Of a stretch of DNA of 32,782 nucleotides, positions 16,504-25,426 are shown piece after piece. The translations under genes and the position numbers were made by a program. The DNA comes from Bacteroidales bacterium (GTDB lineage: Bacteria; Bacteroidota; Bacteroidia; Bacteroidales; UBA7960): assembly GCA_007129255.1 (NCBI GenBank), contig SKVW01000154.1, positions 1-32,782 of the forward strand, written 5' to 3'. Below the pieces are notes generated by a model, which saw only the letters and a program-made list of their open reading frames with translations, made no database searches and was not told the DNA's origin. Each line of letters starts with the position of its first letter. Position 1 is the stretch's first letter.

Positions 16504-17307
16504 ATGAAAACATATTCCGGGCTATTAAGCGGGAAACACTTTGTTGCAGTAGTTATTACTGCATTGGTTTTGCTGGCAGGAACCGTTTTTGCCGCAGAGC
16601 CGCAGCGCAGCTTATTCGGCAGAAAGGCCATGGTTGAAGATCCGGTAACCGAAATCAAAACCCGCATCAACGGAACGCAAACAATTCTGGAGATCAACTT
16701 CACTAAAGGGAAAGAGCACAACCATCCATTGATGGCCGTTTGGCTGGAAGACCTGGACAGCAATTATATTCAGACGCTATATGTGGCCCAATCCATTGCC
16801 GAAGGGGTTTTTCGTCATGGTGATGCCAGCACCGGACGCTGGATGCCCGGGCCCATTCGCAGGCCGGCTGCCCTGCCCTACTGGGGCCACCAGCGTGGCA
16901 TAAAAGCACCCGACGGGTATTACCTCCCCACACGGGAGGATCCCATGCCTGATGCAATCACCGGCCCAACCCCCAAAGGAAGTTTTCTCCTGCACACAGG
17001 AGCACCGGAGGAAACCCCGCCTCAATTCAGGGTCATGTTCGAAATCAACCAATCCTGGAACTGGAATGAATACTGGACAAACAACAAATTTCCGGGCGAT
17101 GAGCACTACATGACCTCTTCACAGCCTGCCATCGTTTATGAAGCGGTTATTGACCTCGACCGTCCCAAAGAGGAATACACCATGAAACCAATCGGCCACA
17201 GTCACTGGTCAGGAAAAACCGGAGAATTATTCACCGACCTGAGTACCATCACCACCGCCCTGGAAATAGCCGAAACCATTAAGGTGGTTCTGAAGGAAAA
17301 CCCATAA
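16504..17307 (+). CDS. Secreted protein, possibly DUF2271 family
   Basis: This 267-residue product has a signal peptide (hydrophobic core about 11-28, ending TVFAAEP). A body of beta-rich sequence follows with HPLMAVWLEDLDSNYIQTLY (about 72-91), TPKGSFLLHTG and QFRVMFEINQSWNWNEYW. The AVWLEDLDSNYIQTL stretch resembles the start of DUF2271 domains, but the protein is longer than most and I am not sure of the family. Of two in-frame ATGs, 16504 gives the cleaner signal peptide; 16498 adds two residues. Its closeness to the TonB-dependent receptor suggests co-expression. I do not assign a function. Confidence 0.7.
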   Translation: MKTYSGLLSGKHFVAVVITALVLLAGTVFAAEPQRSLFGRKAMVEDPVTEIKTRINGTQTILEINFTKGKEHNHPLMAVWLEDLDSNYIQTLYVAQSIAEGVFRHGDASTGRWMPGPIRRPAALPYWGHQRGIKAPDGYYLPTREDPMPDAITGPTPKGSFLLHTGAPEETPPQFRVMFEINQSWNWNEYWTNNKFPGDEHYMTSSQPAIVYEAVIDLDRPKEEYTMKPIGHSHWSGKTGELFTDLSTITTALEIAETIKVVLKENP

Positions 17308-17340
17308 ACTTTCTCATTGCGCGGAAAATCCCTTTTACAG

Positions 17341-17661
17341 CTAATTGCTTTCAGCGGGGTGTTCTATTTCCACGCACTCTTCACTTATGGCTTTTTCAAT
17401 GGCAGCTTTAAGCTTGATAAGTTCCGTTTTGTTAAAACTAGTGCTTGTTTTCCATTCACCGTCTTTCTGGTAAAATTTTTCCACCTGAAAGTTTTTCCAG
17501 GTTGTACCGTCATCCCGGCGGTTCTCCCAAACCACCACTTTTGTATTGTCTACCCGGTAGACCGCTTTGGGCCTTTGGCGGGAAGAATCCTGCCTTTCCT
17601 GCGCATACCCCGTCAATGCAAATGAAAGGACCAGGAATACCACAAAAATCTGCTTTCTCAT
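17341..17661 (-). CDS. Small secreted protein, PC4-like sequence pattern
   Basis: The 106-residue product has a signal peptide (MRKQIFVVFLVLSFALTGYAQ). A short basic linker and a compact domain follow: TKVVVWENRRDDGTTWKNF, then VEKFYQKDGEWKTS, then a helix KTELIKLKAAIEKAI. Strand-strand-YxKDGxW-helix resembles the PC4/p15 single-stranded-DNA-binding fold, where the helix starts after a similar KDG turn. Export makes a DNA role unlikely, so this may be only a shared fold or chance. No family is firmly recognised. It lies convergent with the DUF2271-like gene and downstream of the subtilase. Confidence 0.7.
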   Translation of the reverse strand: MRKQIFVVFLVLSFALTGYAQERQDSSRQRPKAVYRVDNTKVVVWENRRDDGTTWKNFQVEKFYQKDGEWKTSTSFNKTELIKLKAAIEKAISEECVEIEHPAESN

Positions 17662-17735
17662 TGTCGTTGATTTAATGGTTATACCTCTAAAACTTGAAAA
17701 AAACTATCCATTTTTGGAGACCAAAGTTTTTAAGG

Positions 17736-20700
17736 TTATCTAAGGATCAGTTTGCCGCTTTTAACAAATGGACGGTGGTCACCTCTTACCTCAAAACGGT
17801 AAAAGTATATTCCGGTGTTGTGGCTTCCTTTCCTGATAGCAACCTCATGCATTCCGGCATCAAAAAACCTGTCGGTAATGACTTCAACCACCTGCCCGTG
17901 AGTATGGTAGAGGCTCAACCTTACCTGTGCCTCCCGGGAAAGCTCAAAAGGAATGATAGTCACCTCACTGAAAGGGTTGGGAGATGGGGTGCCGACAAAG
18001 ATATTCCCGCCGGGGTCCCAGATATTTAAGGCCGTTTGATCTGAAACATTCAGAATATAAGGTTCATCAAGGGTTCCGGCTTGTTTGAGAGCGCTAAAGG
18101 TCATGGTTTCTTCCAGATCCAGGAGTTGTTGTTCATCCTGAGACCATAATCGGAAATGTATTGACTCCCCTTCTTTTTGGTCTGAGCCAATGGTCAGGAA
18201 AATTTTCCCGTCGTGATCGAGCATGGGTGCGGCCATTCCACGGCACTCATCCCCTGCAAATGCATAAACCACATCTTTAGGGTTCAGGGAAAAAATACCT
18301 TCAGGTAATTCCAGCTGTGCCAGCAGCATCATGCCATATTGTTTAAAACTTTCGGGATAAATCCCTGCCGGAGATGAAAAGGTTTGGAACAACGGTTCAG
18401 CACACAGGTTTTTATTTTCAGGAAATACGATCGTGGCGGAATTGCTGAAATTCAGAATGTAACCTTCACCAGGACAAAGCTGGGTAATGGATCCCACCCA
18501 AAGTCCCAGATCGGCATTGTATGCGGAAAACCCTGACTGGTTAAGGATTCTGTCATTATTCTGCGGCAGGGGCGAAATATTTTCAAGCGCCTGATTGATA
18601 TCCATACACTCCTGCAGTGGATAACCCATCCAGGAAAAGCCGGCATTGACCTCAAGTGGCAAAACTTCCAAAGGTTGTCCTTGCAGGATCATGTTTTGGT
18701 CGCTGCAAAGGAAAAGTTTATACATCTGCATGGGGTCAAGGGTGGTTAAGCTGCCAAGCCAGAGGTCAAGGCTCTCATTGTAGGAAGCGAAAGCACCCTG
18801 TGCAATGAGCTGATCTCCCTCGCAAGGTTCAAGGTCTTGCAGAACGTTGTTTACGCTGAATCCACCAGGATCCAGATTGATTGAAAACCAATTGTAGCCC
18901 TGTCCGAAAGAAAGAAGCAGCTCCTGCAGTTGCTGGGCAAAACTTACCTGTATAGTATGGTCGCTTTCTACCTGTGAAAAGGTGTAGGAATAGGTTACCT
19001 GCCCATGGGCTTCCGGTACCGGATTGCCATCCACCAGCAAAAGCTCTATAAGAAATCCCGGATCTGCAGTTATGTCAAAGATCTGGTTTTCTCCGGGGTT
19101 TACTTCAATATTACCTTCCGGCACAATTTCTCCACCTTCACCACCTTCCGATACAATGATGAAGGGAGCCGCTGTGTATTCAATCTTAAAATTATCAATC
19201 ACCCACCAGTTAATGTTGTAAGAATTTGCACCATGAGCCCTAAACCTCACATTAAAGACCTGGTTGGAAACCAGGGAGGTAATATCCATGGAATGGGTGG
19301 CCCATGAAATGCCTCCCCCGCTGTTGTTAAATTCCATTATTTCTGTCCAGGCACCCTGACTGAAAACTTCCACACTCATTTTTTCCAGGGTGTTGGAGGA
19401 AAAGTTGTTTAAAAAGAGATCATACTCAAGGGTAATGCTGGAGGTATTAACCATTCCGTTTATAGGAGGACTCTCCAGTGCAAAGGAATAATTGGTAACC
19501 GTGGGGTTCCAGGTAAACCTTACTGCAGGTGCCGGATTTCCATAATCGGTGGTAAACTGCCAGTTACCCTGGGAGGGATCAAAAGTCCAGCATTCCAGAA
19601 ATCCGTCATCGCTAAAACCCTCAAATACCGGCATGGTCAGGATTCCACAGGCAGTTGTGGCATCTGTGCCGGTTCCCCATGAATAAACCCCTTCCCCGCT
19701 TAAAGACCAAATACGGTAATAATAAATTGTGGAGGCATTCAACGCGCTATGCACAAAGTCCTGATCATTGCCGGAATAAATCACGGTTCCTCCACCGGGA
19801 ATCGTACTTCCCAAAGGGTAGGTATTCCCTTCTTCGGGAATGCCAAACTCTCCGTCGGCACTCCAGGCCAGCAACACATCATGCCCCTGGTCGTTTAAAA
19901 GCCATCCGAGCGCAATCTCAGTGTCGGAGATCGCAAAAGCCTCAAAGTTTTCAGGATTGGGTGGAAGGATCTGGTAAGCCTGTGTAAGCAGCAATGCCTG
20001 GTAAGCATTTAGCCTGCCACTTCCCAATAACCCCTGATAAGAGGGATTGGCCCCGTAATGATTGTCTGTGGTGGAAATAAGAATATCTTCCACCTCATCA
20101 GGAGAAAGGGTTCCATAAGCCAGCGAAAGCATAAGAGCTGCAACCCCCGACACATGGGGGCAGGCCATGGATGTGCCCTGGTAATAATTATAACTGTTTC
20201 CGGTGATGGTGCTTAAAACTCCCCGCTGGGCTACATTATTGGTTTCTCCTCCGGGAGCAGAAATATCTATCCATGTGCCGAAATTTGAATACCATGCTTT
20301 GGCATCCTGGTTGTTGGTGGCAGCCACGGCCATGGTACCGGAGTAATAGGCAGGATAATAGGCAGATGAAGAATTGCTGTTGCCGGCAGCAAAAATGGTA
20401 ATACCCCCTGACATGGCATCTCCCCCACCATTCACATTAAAATAATCAATGGCATCCAGCACGCTCTGTTCATAATATCCTGGAGAGGTATAACTCCAGC
20501 TGTTTTGAGAGATGGAGGCATTATTATCGGCGGCATATATGGGTGCTAGATGAAAGCCTCCCTGGCTGGATGAAGTAAAAACCTGGCAGGACATAAGCCT
20601 TACCCCGTCTCCGGTCCCGGAACCTCCGGCAATGCCGGCCACGCCGGTATTGTTGTTGCTTACGGCCGCTACGGTACCGGCAACGTGCGTACCATGGTTA

Positions 20701-21479
20701 CCGGGTTCTATGTTGGAAGTATTATTAACAAAGTTATAACCGATACCGCTCCACATGTTACCTGAAAGATCAGGATGGTTCTGATCGATTCCGCTGTCAA
20801 TGATTGCAACTACCACATTGTTGTTTCCTTTTTCAATTTCCCATGCGGCAGGAAGGCTGATATCCGAACCCAGGGTGCCGCCCTGCTGTCCGGTATTGTG
20901 GTAATGCCATTGGTTCACAAACTGGGGGTCGTTGGGAAACCAGTCGTTTGATTGTTTATTGTCGGTTTCATTTTCATCGGTCAGATACTGCCGGTCTGAA
21001 CCAAATACGGATTCTTTTTTTAAAATGGGTTCCGCAATTTCAATATCCTTAAGGCTGCCATACTGAATTACCGCCTCCCGGATATCGGTTTTTGTATTCA
21101 CCCGGAGCAGGTACCAAAGGTGAAAACCCCATGCCCTGTGCCGTTCAGAAAATTCGTTATCCAGGGCAGGGCTCAAAAAATAGGGTGTTGCCTCAAAAAC
21201 TCCAAAATGGTTATTCAGGCGGTCCACTTCCTCCAGCTGAAACTCAACAACTCCCTTATGGTTGACAACAAGCGGGTCCTGATCAAGGTGAGCAGTATGT
21301 CGCCCTGTAAACTTAACCAGAAATACTCCCTCTTCCAGAGCTTCAGCGGGCAACTCCCTGTAATTTATGGGCGGTCGTTCACCACGGTTTACTTCATACA
21401 AATGGTTTCCGTCTGCCTCTGTTATCAGGCTCCCAAAACAAATAAGCAATAAACACAAGGTAAAATGGAGTTTTTTCAT
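17736..21479 (-). CDS. Subtilisin-like (S8) serine protease, T9SS-secreted, multidomain
   Basis: This 1247-residue exoprotease has a signal peptide (1-24) and a propeptide-like region (about 45-155). The S8 catalytic domain (about 205-500) has an intact triad: Asp228 (IIDSG), His262 (NHGTHVAGT) and Ser437 (GTSMACPHVSG), with oxyanion Asn367 (AAGNS). Then come an Fn3-like domain (508-612), a jelly-roll/adhesin-like domain (about 615-770) and a short beta repeat domain (773-848). Two tandem copies of a W-rich repeat follow (about 860-938 and 945-1018; paired FASYNESLDLWLGSL / FSAYNADLGLWVGSI), then a GDECRGMA-containing domain (about 1030-1145). The C-terminal T9SS sorting domain (1164-1247) has PSPNPFSE and ends in SGKLILR. 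It should be exported by T9SS and attached to or released from the cell surface. Confidence 0.95.
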   Translation of the reverse strand: MKKLHFTLCLLLICFGSLITEADGNHLYEVNRGERPPINYRELPAEALEEGVFLVKFTGRHTAHLDQDPLVVNHKGVVEFQLEEVDRLNNHFGVFEATPYFLSPALDNEFSERHRAWGFHLWYLLRVNTKTDIREAVIQYGSLKDIEIAEPILKKESVFGSDRQYLTDENETDNKQSNDWFPNDPQFVNQWHYHNTGQQGGTLGSDISLPAAWEIEKGNNNVVVAIIDSGIDQNHPDLSGNMWSGIGYNFVNNTSNIEPGNHGTHVAGTVAAVSNNNTGVAGIAGGSGTGDGVRLMSCQVFTSSSQGGFHLAPIYAADNNASISQNSWSYTSPGYYEQSVLDAIDYFNVNGGGDAMSGGITIFAAGNSNSSSAYYPAYYSGTMAVAATNNQDAKAWYSNFGTWIDISAPGGETNNVAQRGVLSTITGNSYNYYQGTSMACPHVSGVAALMLSLAYGTLSPDEVEDILISTTDNHYGANPSYQGLLGSGRLNAYQALLLTQAYQILPPNPENFEAFAISDTEIALGWLLNDQGHDVLLAWSADGEFGIPEEGNTYPLGSTIPGGGTVIYSGNDQDFVHSALNASTIYYYRIWSLSGEGVYSWGTGTDATTACGILTMPVFEGFSDDGFLECWTFDPSQGNWQFTTDYGNPAPAVRFTWNPTVTNYSFALESPPINGMVNTSSITLEYDLFLNNFSSNTLEKMSVEVFSQGAWTEIMEFNNSGGGISWATHSMDITSLVSNQVFNVRFRAHGANSYNINWWVIDNFKIEYTAAPFIIVSEGGEGGEIVPEGNIEVNPGENQIFDITADPGFLIELLLVDGNPVPEAHGQVTYSYTFSQVESDHTIQVSFAQQLQELLLSFGQGYNWFSINLDPGGFSVNNVLQDLEPCEGDQLIAQGAFASYNESLDLWLGSLTTLDPMQMYKLFLCSDQNMILQGQPLEVLPLEVNAGFSWMGYPLQECMDINQALENISPLPQNNDRILNQSGFSAYNADLGLWVGSITQLCPGEGYILNFSNSATIVFPENKNLCAEPLFQTFSSPAGIYPESFKQYGMMLLAQLELPEGIFSLNPKDVVYAFAGDECRGMAAPMLDHDGKIFLTIGSDQKEGESIHFRLWSQDEQQLLDLEETMTFSALKQAGTLDEPYILNVSDQTALNIWDPGGNIFVGTPSPNPFSEVTIIPFELSREAQVRLSLYHTHGQVVEVITDRFFDAGMHEVAIRKGSHNTGIYFYRFEVRGDHRPFVKSGKLILR

Positions 21480-22016
21480 AACGTTAAAGTTTTTTATTAA
21501 CGATTAACAGGCTGAATTATTCAACTTCAAACAGGCTGATCAAGCTCTTATGCGCTACTTCTTCAATAACAGCTATAAAAAACACCTGCTTCAGGTCGAA
21601 CATACAACCTGGCCTATTTGGCCGATTTGACATAATAACCACCTAAACTGAATAAACCAAAATCTGCTGATTGGAGGGGAGTTCAACAGGTTTGCAAAAC
21701 GGAGTAGAAGATGCAGGGCCCGGGCAACCTCAACAATTGGATCTTTTTTAGTACGGGAAAGGTTTCAGGACCCCGAAAAAAGTTAAATGCTCAAAAAAAA
21801 TAAAATCAATAATTATCTACAAATCTAAAAATTTATCGGCTCAATTTCAGTTTTCATGGAAAGTTTTTTAGCATTTGTTTATCTTCTTATGTTTTAAAAC
21901 TACCGATTTGTTTATTTCTCAAAAACAGACAATGCACAATCATTGGTTTTCTTCGTCTCACCAATATTTTTTTGTTATTTTGTGACGGAATTATTCAAGC
22001 ACACAAATCCGGGTCC
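21480..22016. other. 537-bp divergent intergenic region
   Basis: This region separates the subtilase (minus) from the M20 hydrolase (plus) and has no convincing gene. On the minus strand TAGATTTG (21827-21820) matches TAnnTTTG, which would give the subtilase a leader of about 330 nt. A short hairpin ACCTG-CTT-CAGGT lies at 21584-21596 and GGCC-TATTT-GGCC at 21611-21623. I see no promoter match close to the M20 gene, no U-tract terminator and no structured RNA I recognise. Confidence 0.5.
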
Positions 22017-23171
22017 ATGCCAGAAATCATATCTGAAAAGTTATTGAACCAAATCATTAAGTTTCGTCAAACCCTGCACCGTTATCCTGAACTCTCCGGA
22101 GAGGAAAAAGATACGGCTGCCCGGATAAAAACCTTTTTGCAGCAACAAAAGCCTGATGAGATCATAGAGAATATCGCGGGCCATGGGATCGCAGCAGTTT
22201 TCGATTCGGGCAAGGACGGCCCTACTTTGCTGTTGCGCAGCGATCTGGATGCTTTGCCTATTGAAGAGGTAAACGATTTTGCCCACAAAAGCCGCAATGA
22301 AGGTGTTGGACATAAATGCGGTCACGACGGTCACATGGCCATTCTGGCTGGCGTAGCCACCCTGATCTGTAAAATCAAGCCAAAAAAAGGCAGGCTGGTG
22401 CTTTTGTTTCAACCCGAAGAAGAAACCGGTCAGGGCGCAGAAAAAGTAATCAATGATAAAGCCTTTAACCGGATCAAACCCGATTACGCCTTTGCCCTCC
22501 ATAACCTGCCAGGCTATGAAAAAAAAGCCATTGTATATAAAGAAGGATCTTTTGCCGCGGCTTCAAAAGGGATGATCATCCGCCTGCAGGGAGCTTCCTC
22601 TCATGCCGCCCATCCCGAGCAGGGACATACCCCTGCTCCCATGATGACAAAGCTGATAGACGGGTTGATGGCCATTGCAAAAAACAAAAAAAATTTTAAG
22701 GACTTTACCCTCCTGACGGTAATCCATGCCAAATTAGGAGAAATTGCCTTTGGCACCACCCCCGGCAAGGCAGTGGTTATGGCAACACTTCGAACCTATC
22801 TTGATGAAGATATGGAGGTTTTAACGGAAAAGGCGGAAAAACTTGCCCATGAGCTTTCCAAAGAGTACGATATCAAAATAGAGATCAGCTATACGGAAGT
22901 ATTTCCTGCTACGAATAACCATACAGAGGTAACTGAAATTATTGAAAAAGCCAGCAAATTAAGTGAAGCCAAACTTTTATCTATCAAAGAGCCGTTTCGC
23001 TGGTCGGAAGATTTTGGACATTTTACAGCAAATTATAAAGGCGCCCTTTTTGGTCTTGGCTCGGGTAAGGATCATCCAAGCCTGCACAACAATGACTATG
23101 ACTTTCCGGATGAAATAATAAAAACCGGCATCCGGATGTTTTATCATATAACCCAGCAAATATTAAAATAA
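22017..23171 (+). CDS. M20-family amidohydrolase / carboxypeptidase
   Basis: This 384-residue metallohydrolase is of the M20D type, which cleaves N-acyl amino acids or similar amides (hippurate, IAA-amino acids, N-acetyl-diaminopimelate). Metal and catalytic residues are visible: GHKCGHDGHM (98-107) with Cys101 and His103, PEEE (133-136), His162 in LHNLPG, and a C-terminal His in DHPSLHNNDYDFPDE. The lid domain contains GASSHAAHPEQG (192-203). I chose the ATG at 22017, since the upstream extension begins with TTG and lacks homology-like sequence. It is followed after 7 bp by the racemase gene, so the two are almost surely co-transcribed. The exact substrate is unknown. Confidence 0.88.
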   Translation: MPEIISEKLLNQIIKFRQTLHRYPELSGEEKDTAARIKTFLQQQKPDEIIENIAGHGIAAVFDSGKDGPTLLLRSDLDALPIEEVNDFAHKSRNEGVGHKCGHDGHMAILAGVATLICKIKPKKGRLVLLFQPEEETGQGAEKVINDKAFNRIKPDYAFALHNLPGYEKKAIVYKEGSFAAASKGMIIRLQGASSHAAHPEQGHTPAPMMTKLIDGLMAIAKNKKNFKDFTLLTVIHAKLGEIAFGTTPGKAVVMATLRTYLDEDMEVLTEKAEKLAHELSKEYDIKIEISYTEVFPATNNHTEVTEIIEKASKLSEAKLLSIKEPFRWSEDFGHFTANYKGALFGLGSGKDHPSLHNNDYDFPDEIIKTGIRMFYHITQQILK

Positions 23172-23178
23172 CCCGCTG

Positions 23179-24330
23179 ATGTTCAACACTTCCTATATAG
23201 AAATTAGCAGGACCGCTTATAAAAACAATATCCGTTACCTGAAAAGAATAATCGGTAAGGAAGTCAGGTTTTCTTCGGTAATAAAGGGTAATGCATATGG
23301 CCACGGGGTGCACAACATTGTTCCCCTGGCGGAAGAGGCCGGCATTGATCATTTTTCTGTTTTTTCGGCCAAAGAAGCCCTGGATGCCCAAAAGGTAAAA
23401 TCACCCTATTCCCAGATCATGATCATGGGTTTGTTGGATGATGAAGAGATAGAGTGGGTTATAAAAAATGACATTGAGTTTTTTGTTTTTGATATGGGCC
23501 GCCTTGAAAAAACCCTGGAAATCGCCAGGAAATTGGGAAAAAAGGCCCGGATTCATATTGAAATGGAAACCGGCTTTAATCGTACCGGCTTTGATTACCA
23601 TCAGCGTAAAGAACTGGTTGCCATCCTGAAAAAAAACCGGGAGCATTTTATTTTTGAGGGGTTGTGCACCCATTATGCCGGGGCCGAGAGCATAGCTAAC
23701 TATTTAAGGATCAAAAACCAGATTGCCTTATACCGCAAGATCAGCAATTACTTTTCCCGCAATGAGCTGATCCCTAACTTAAAACATACCGCCTGCTCTG
23801 CTGCCGCTCTTACCTATCCCAATACCATTATGGATATGGTGCGTTTTGGAATTGCACAATACGGCTTCTGGCCCAGCCCCGAAACCCATATGTTCCGGTT
23901 TCGTAAAGACCCCAAAGAAAGCAATCCCCTGAGACGTCTTATATCCTGGAAATCAAAAGTAATGGTGGTAAAAGACGTGCAACCCGGACAATTCGTGGGT
24001 TACGGCTCTTCCTACCTTGCCAACAAAAAAATGAAAATTGCCATTATTCCTGTTGGTTATGCCAATGGCTTCAGCCGCTCGCTTTCCAACATGGGCAGGG
24101 TACTCATCCGCGGGAAAAGAGTGCCCGTTATCGGCACGGTAACCATGAATACTATGACGGTGAACGTTACGGATGTTCCCGGAGTGGAAAAAGGTGATGA
24201 AGTGGTGATCATCGGCAAGCAAAAGCGCATGAGCATCAGTATAGCCTCATTTTGTGAGCTGAGTGACCAGCTTAACTACCAGTTGCTTACACGCCTGCCG
24301 GTAGAAATCCCAAGGTATATTGTGAAATAA
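23179..24330 (+). CDS. alr: Alanine racemase-like PLP enzyme
   Basis: This 383-residue fold-III PLP enzyme resembles alanine racemase. Lys36 in SVIKGNAYGHG should hold PLP, and Tyr275 in VGYGSSY matches the second catalytic base (Geobacillus Tyr265). IPVGYANGFSR and GTVTMNTMTVNVTD are the C-terminal motifs, with Asn where classic enzymes have Asp (YADG, MD). The residue aligned with the carbamylated lysine (Lys129) is Glu128 (HIEMETGFNRTG), while the following Arg135 is kept. Substrate may therefore be alanine or another amino acid. Bacteroidota usually carry their cell-wall alanine racemase fused to MurF, so this standalone copy may be a second, catabolic enzyme. It lies between the M20 hydrolase and the aldolase. 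Confidence 0.83.
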   Translation: MFNTSYIEISRTAYKNNIRYLKRIIGKEVRFSSVIKGNAYGHGVHNIVPLAEEAGIDHFSVFSAKEALDAQKVKSPYSQIMIMGLLDDEEIEWVIKNDIEFFVFDMGRLEKTLEIARKLGKKARIHIEMETGFNRTGFDYHQRKELVAILKKNREHFIFEGLCTHYAGAESIANYLRIKNQIALYRKISNYFSRNELIPNLKHTACSAAALTYPNTIMDMVRFGIAQYGFWPSPETHMFRFRKDPKESNPLRRLISWKSKVMVVKDVQPGQFVGYGSSYLANKKMKIAIIPVGYANGFSRSLSNMGRVLIRGKRVPVIGTVTMNTMTVNVTDVPGVEKGDEVVIIGKQKRMSISIASFCELSDQLNYQLLTRLPVEIPRYIVK

Positions 24331-24358
24331 GCCGGTTTCAGGCCAAAAAAAATTGATC

Positions 24359-25390
24359 ATGCCAGATTTAAAAAGTTTTGCCAGTGATAACAATGCCCCG
24401 GTGCATGAAGCCATTTTCAAAGCAATGCAGGATGCCAACATTGGTGACACCATTGCTTATGGCGACGACCTTTTTACCTTTGAAGCCGAACAAAAATTCA
24501 AAGATCTTTTTGGGCAGGATATCAAGGTATTTTTTGTTTTTAATGGAACAGGAGCAAACGTTTCAGGAATTGCACACCTCACGCATTCATACCATTCCAT
24601 TGTATGTGCACAAACCGCCCACATTCATAACGATGAATGCGGAGCCCCGGAAAAATTTACCGGGTGCAAGGTGCTTACCATACCCTCTGAAGACGGCAAA
24701 ATCCGCACATCCGAAATAAAGCCTTTTCTTCACTCTGTTGGTTTTCAGCATCATTCGCAACCAAAGGTTATTTCAATAACCCAGGCTACGGAACTGGGAA
24801 CGGTTTACACCCCGCAGGAGATCAGTGAACTGGCCAGATTTGCTCACCAGCACGAACTTTTTCTGCATATGGACGGAGCCCGCATTGCCAATGCGGCCGC
24901 GCATCTTGGACTGTCCTTTTCCGAAATGGTTTCCGATACAGGGGTAGATCTGCTTTCGTTTGGAGGGACCAAAAACGGCATCATGCTGGGAGAAGCGGTC
25001 GTATTTTTAAATACTGAATTAGCCAAAGCCTACGAATATACCCGAAAACAATCCATGCAGCTGGCGTCCAAAATGCGTTACATCGGCGCACAATTCAATG
25101 CCCTGCTTACCAACGACCTTTGGCTGAAAAATGCCCGCCACGCCAATGAAATGGCTGCCATGCTGGCCGAAAAAGTTGCAGCCTTCCCGGGGGTAAAAAT
25201 AACCCGCCCGGTTCAGACCAATGCCGTTTTTGCAGCAATGCCTCCTGAAGCCATTGAGAAATTAAAGCGCAGGTATTTCTTTTATGTCTGGAATGAGCAA
25301 AAACATGAGGTAAGATGGATGACCGCCTTTAATACCACAGAACAGGATATTGAAAATTTTGTAAAAGCTTTGATTGAATCCCTGGATTAA
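24359..25390 (+). CDS. Threonine aldolase-like PLP enzyme (beta-eliminating lyase family)
   Basis: The 343-residue enzyme resembles low-specificity L-threonine aldolases, which split threonine or allo-threonine to glycine and acetaldehyde. Visible motifs are FNGTGANVSG (61-70), the PLP-stacking region TAHIHNDECGAPE (86-98), HMDGARIANA with Asp172 and Arg175, and the PLP lysine Lys205 in SFGGTKNG. ATG at 24359 is preferred over an in-frame TTG at 24353. The 28-bp gap from the racemase suggests one transcript. Related aldolases also act on other beta-hydroxy amino acids, so the substrate is open. It is convergent with prmC. Confidence 0.87.
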   Translation: MPDLKSFASDNNAPVHEAIFKAMQDANIGDTIAYGDDLFTFEAEQKFKDLFGQDIKVFFVFNGTGANVSGIAHLTHSYHSIVCAQTAHIHNDECGAPEKFTGCKVLTIPSEDGKIRTSEIKPFLHSVGFQHHSQPKVISITQATELGTVYTPQEISELARFAHQHELFLHMDGARIANAAAHLGLSFSEMVSDTGVDLLSFGGTKNGIMLGEAVVFLNTELAKAYEYTRKQSMQLASKMRYIGAQFNALLTNDLWLKNARHANEMAAMLAEKVAAFPGVKITRPVQTNAVFAAMPPEAIEKLKRRYFFYVWNEQKHEVRWMTAFNTTEQDIENFVKALIESLD

Positions 25391-25426
25391 TTAAGGCTTT
25401 GTACCGGCAGCCTGCAGGCCTAAGGG

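Noticed and set aside
14071-17307. SusC/SusD polysaccharide utilisation locus
   Set aside because: No SusD-like lipoprotein, glycoside hydrolase or sulfatase is present nearby; the receptor stands without the usual partner.
21550-21630. 26-codon plus-strand ORF in the same gap
   Set aside because: Too short and without any family-like features; likely chance.
21517-21633. 38-codon minus-strand ORF in the gap upstream of the subtilase
   Set aside because: It is short, has no recognisable motif and overlaps another small ORF on the opposite strand; no evidence of coding.
22041-22502. 153-codon minus-strand ORF opposite the M20 hydrolase
   Set aside because: It overlaps the conserved metal-binding region of the hydrolase and shows no motifs of its own.
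25410-25419. Palindrome GCCTGCAGGC between the aldolase and prmC genes as a terminator
   Set aside because: There is no T run on either side and no loop, so it does not look like an intrinsic terminator.
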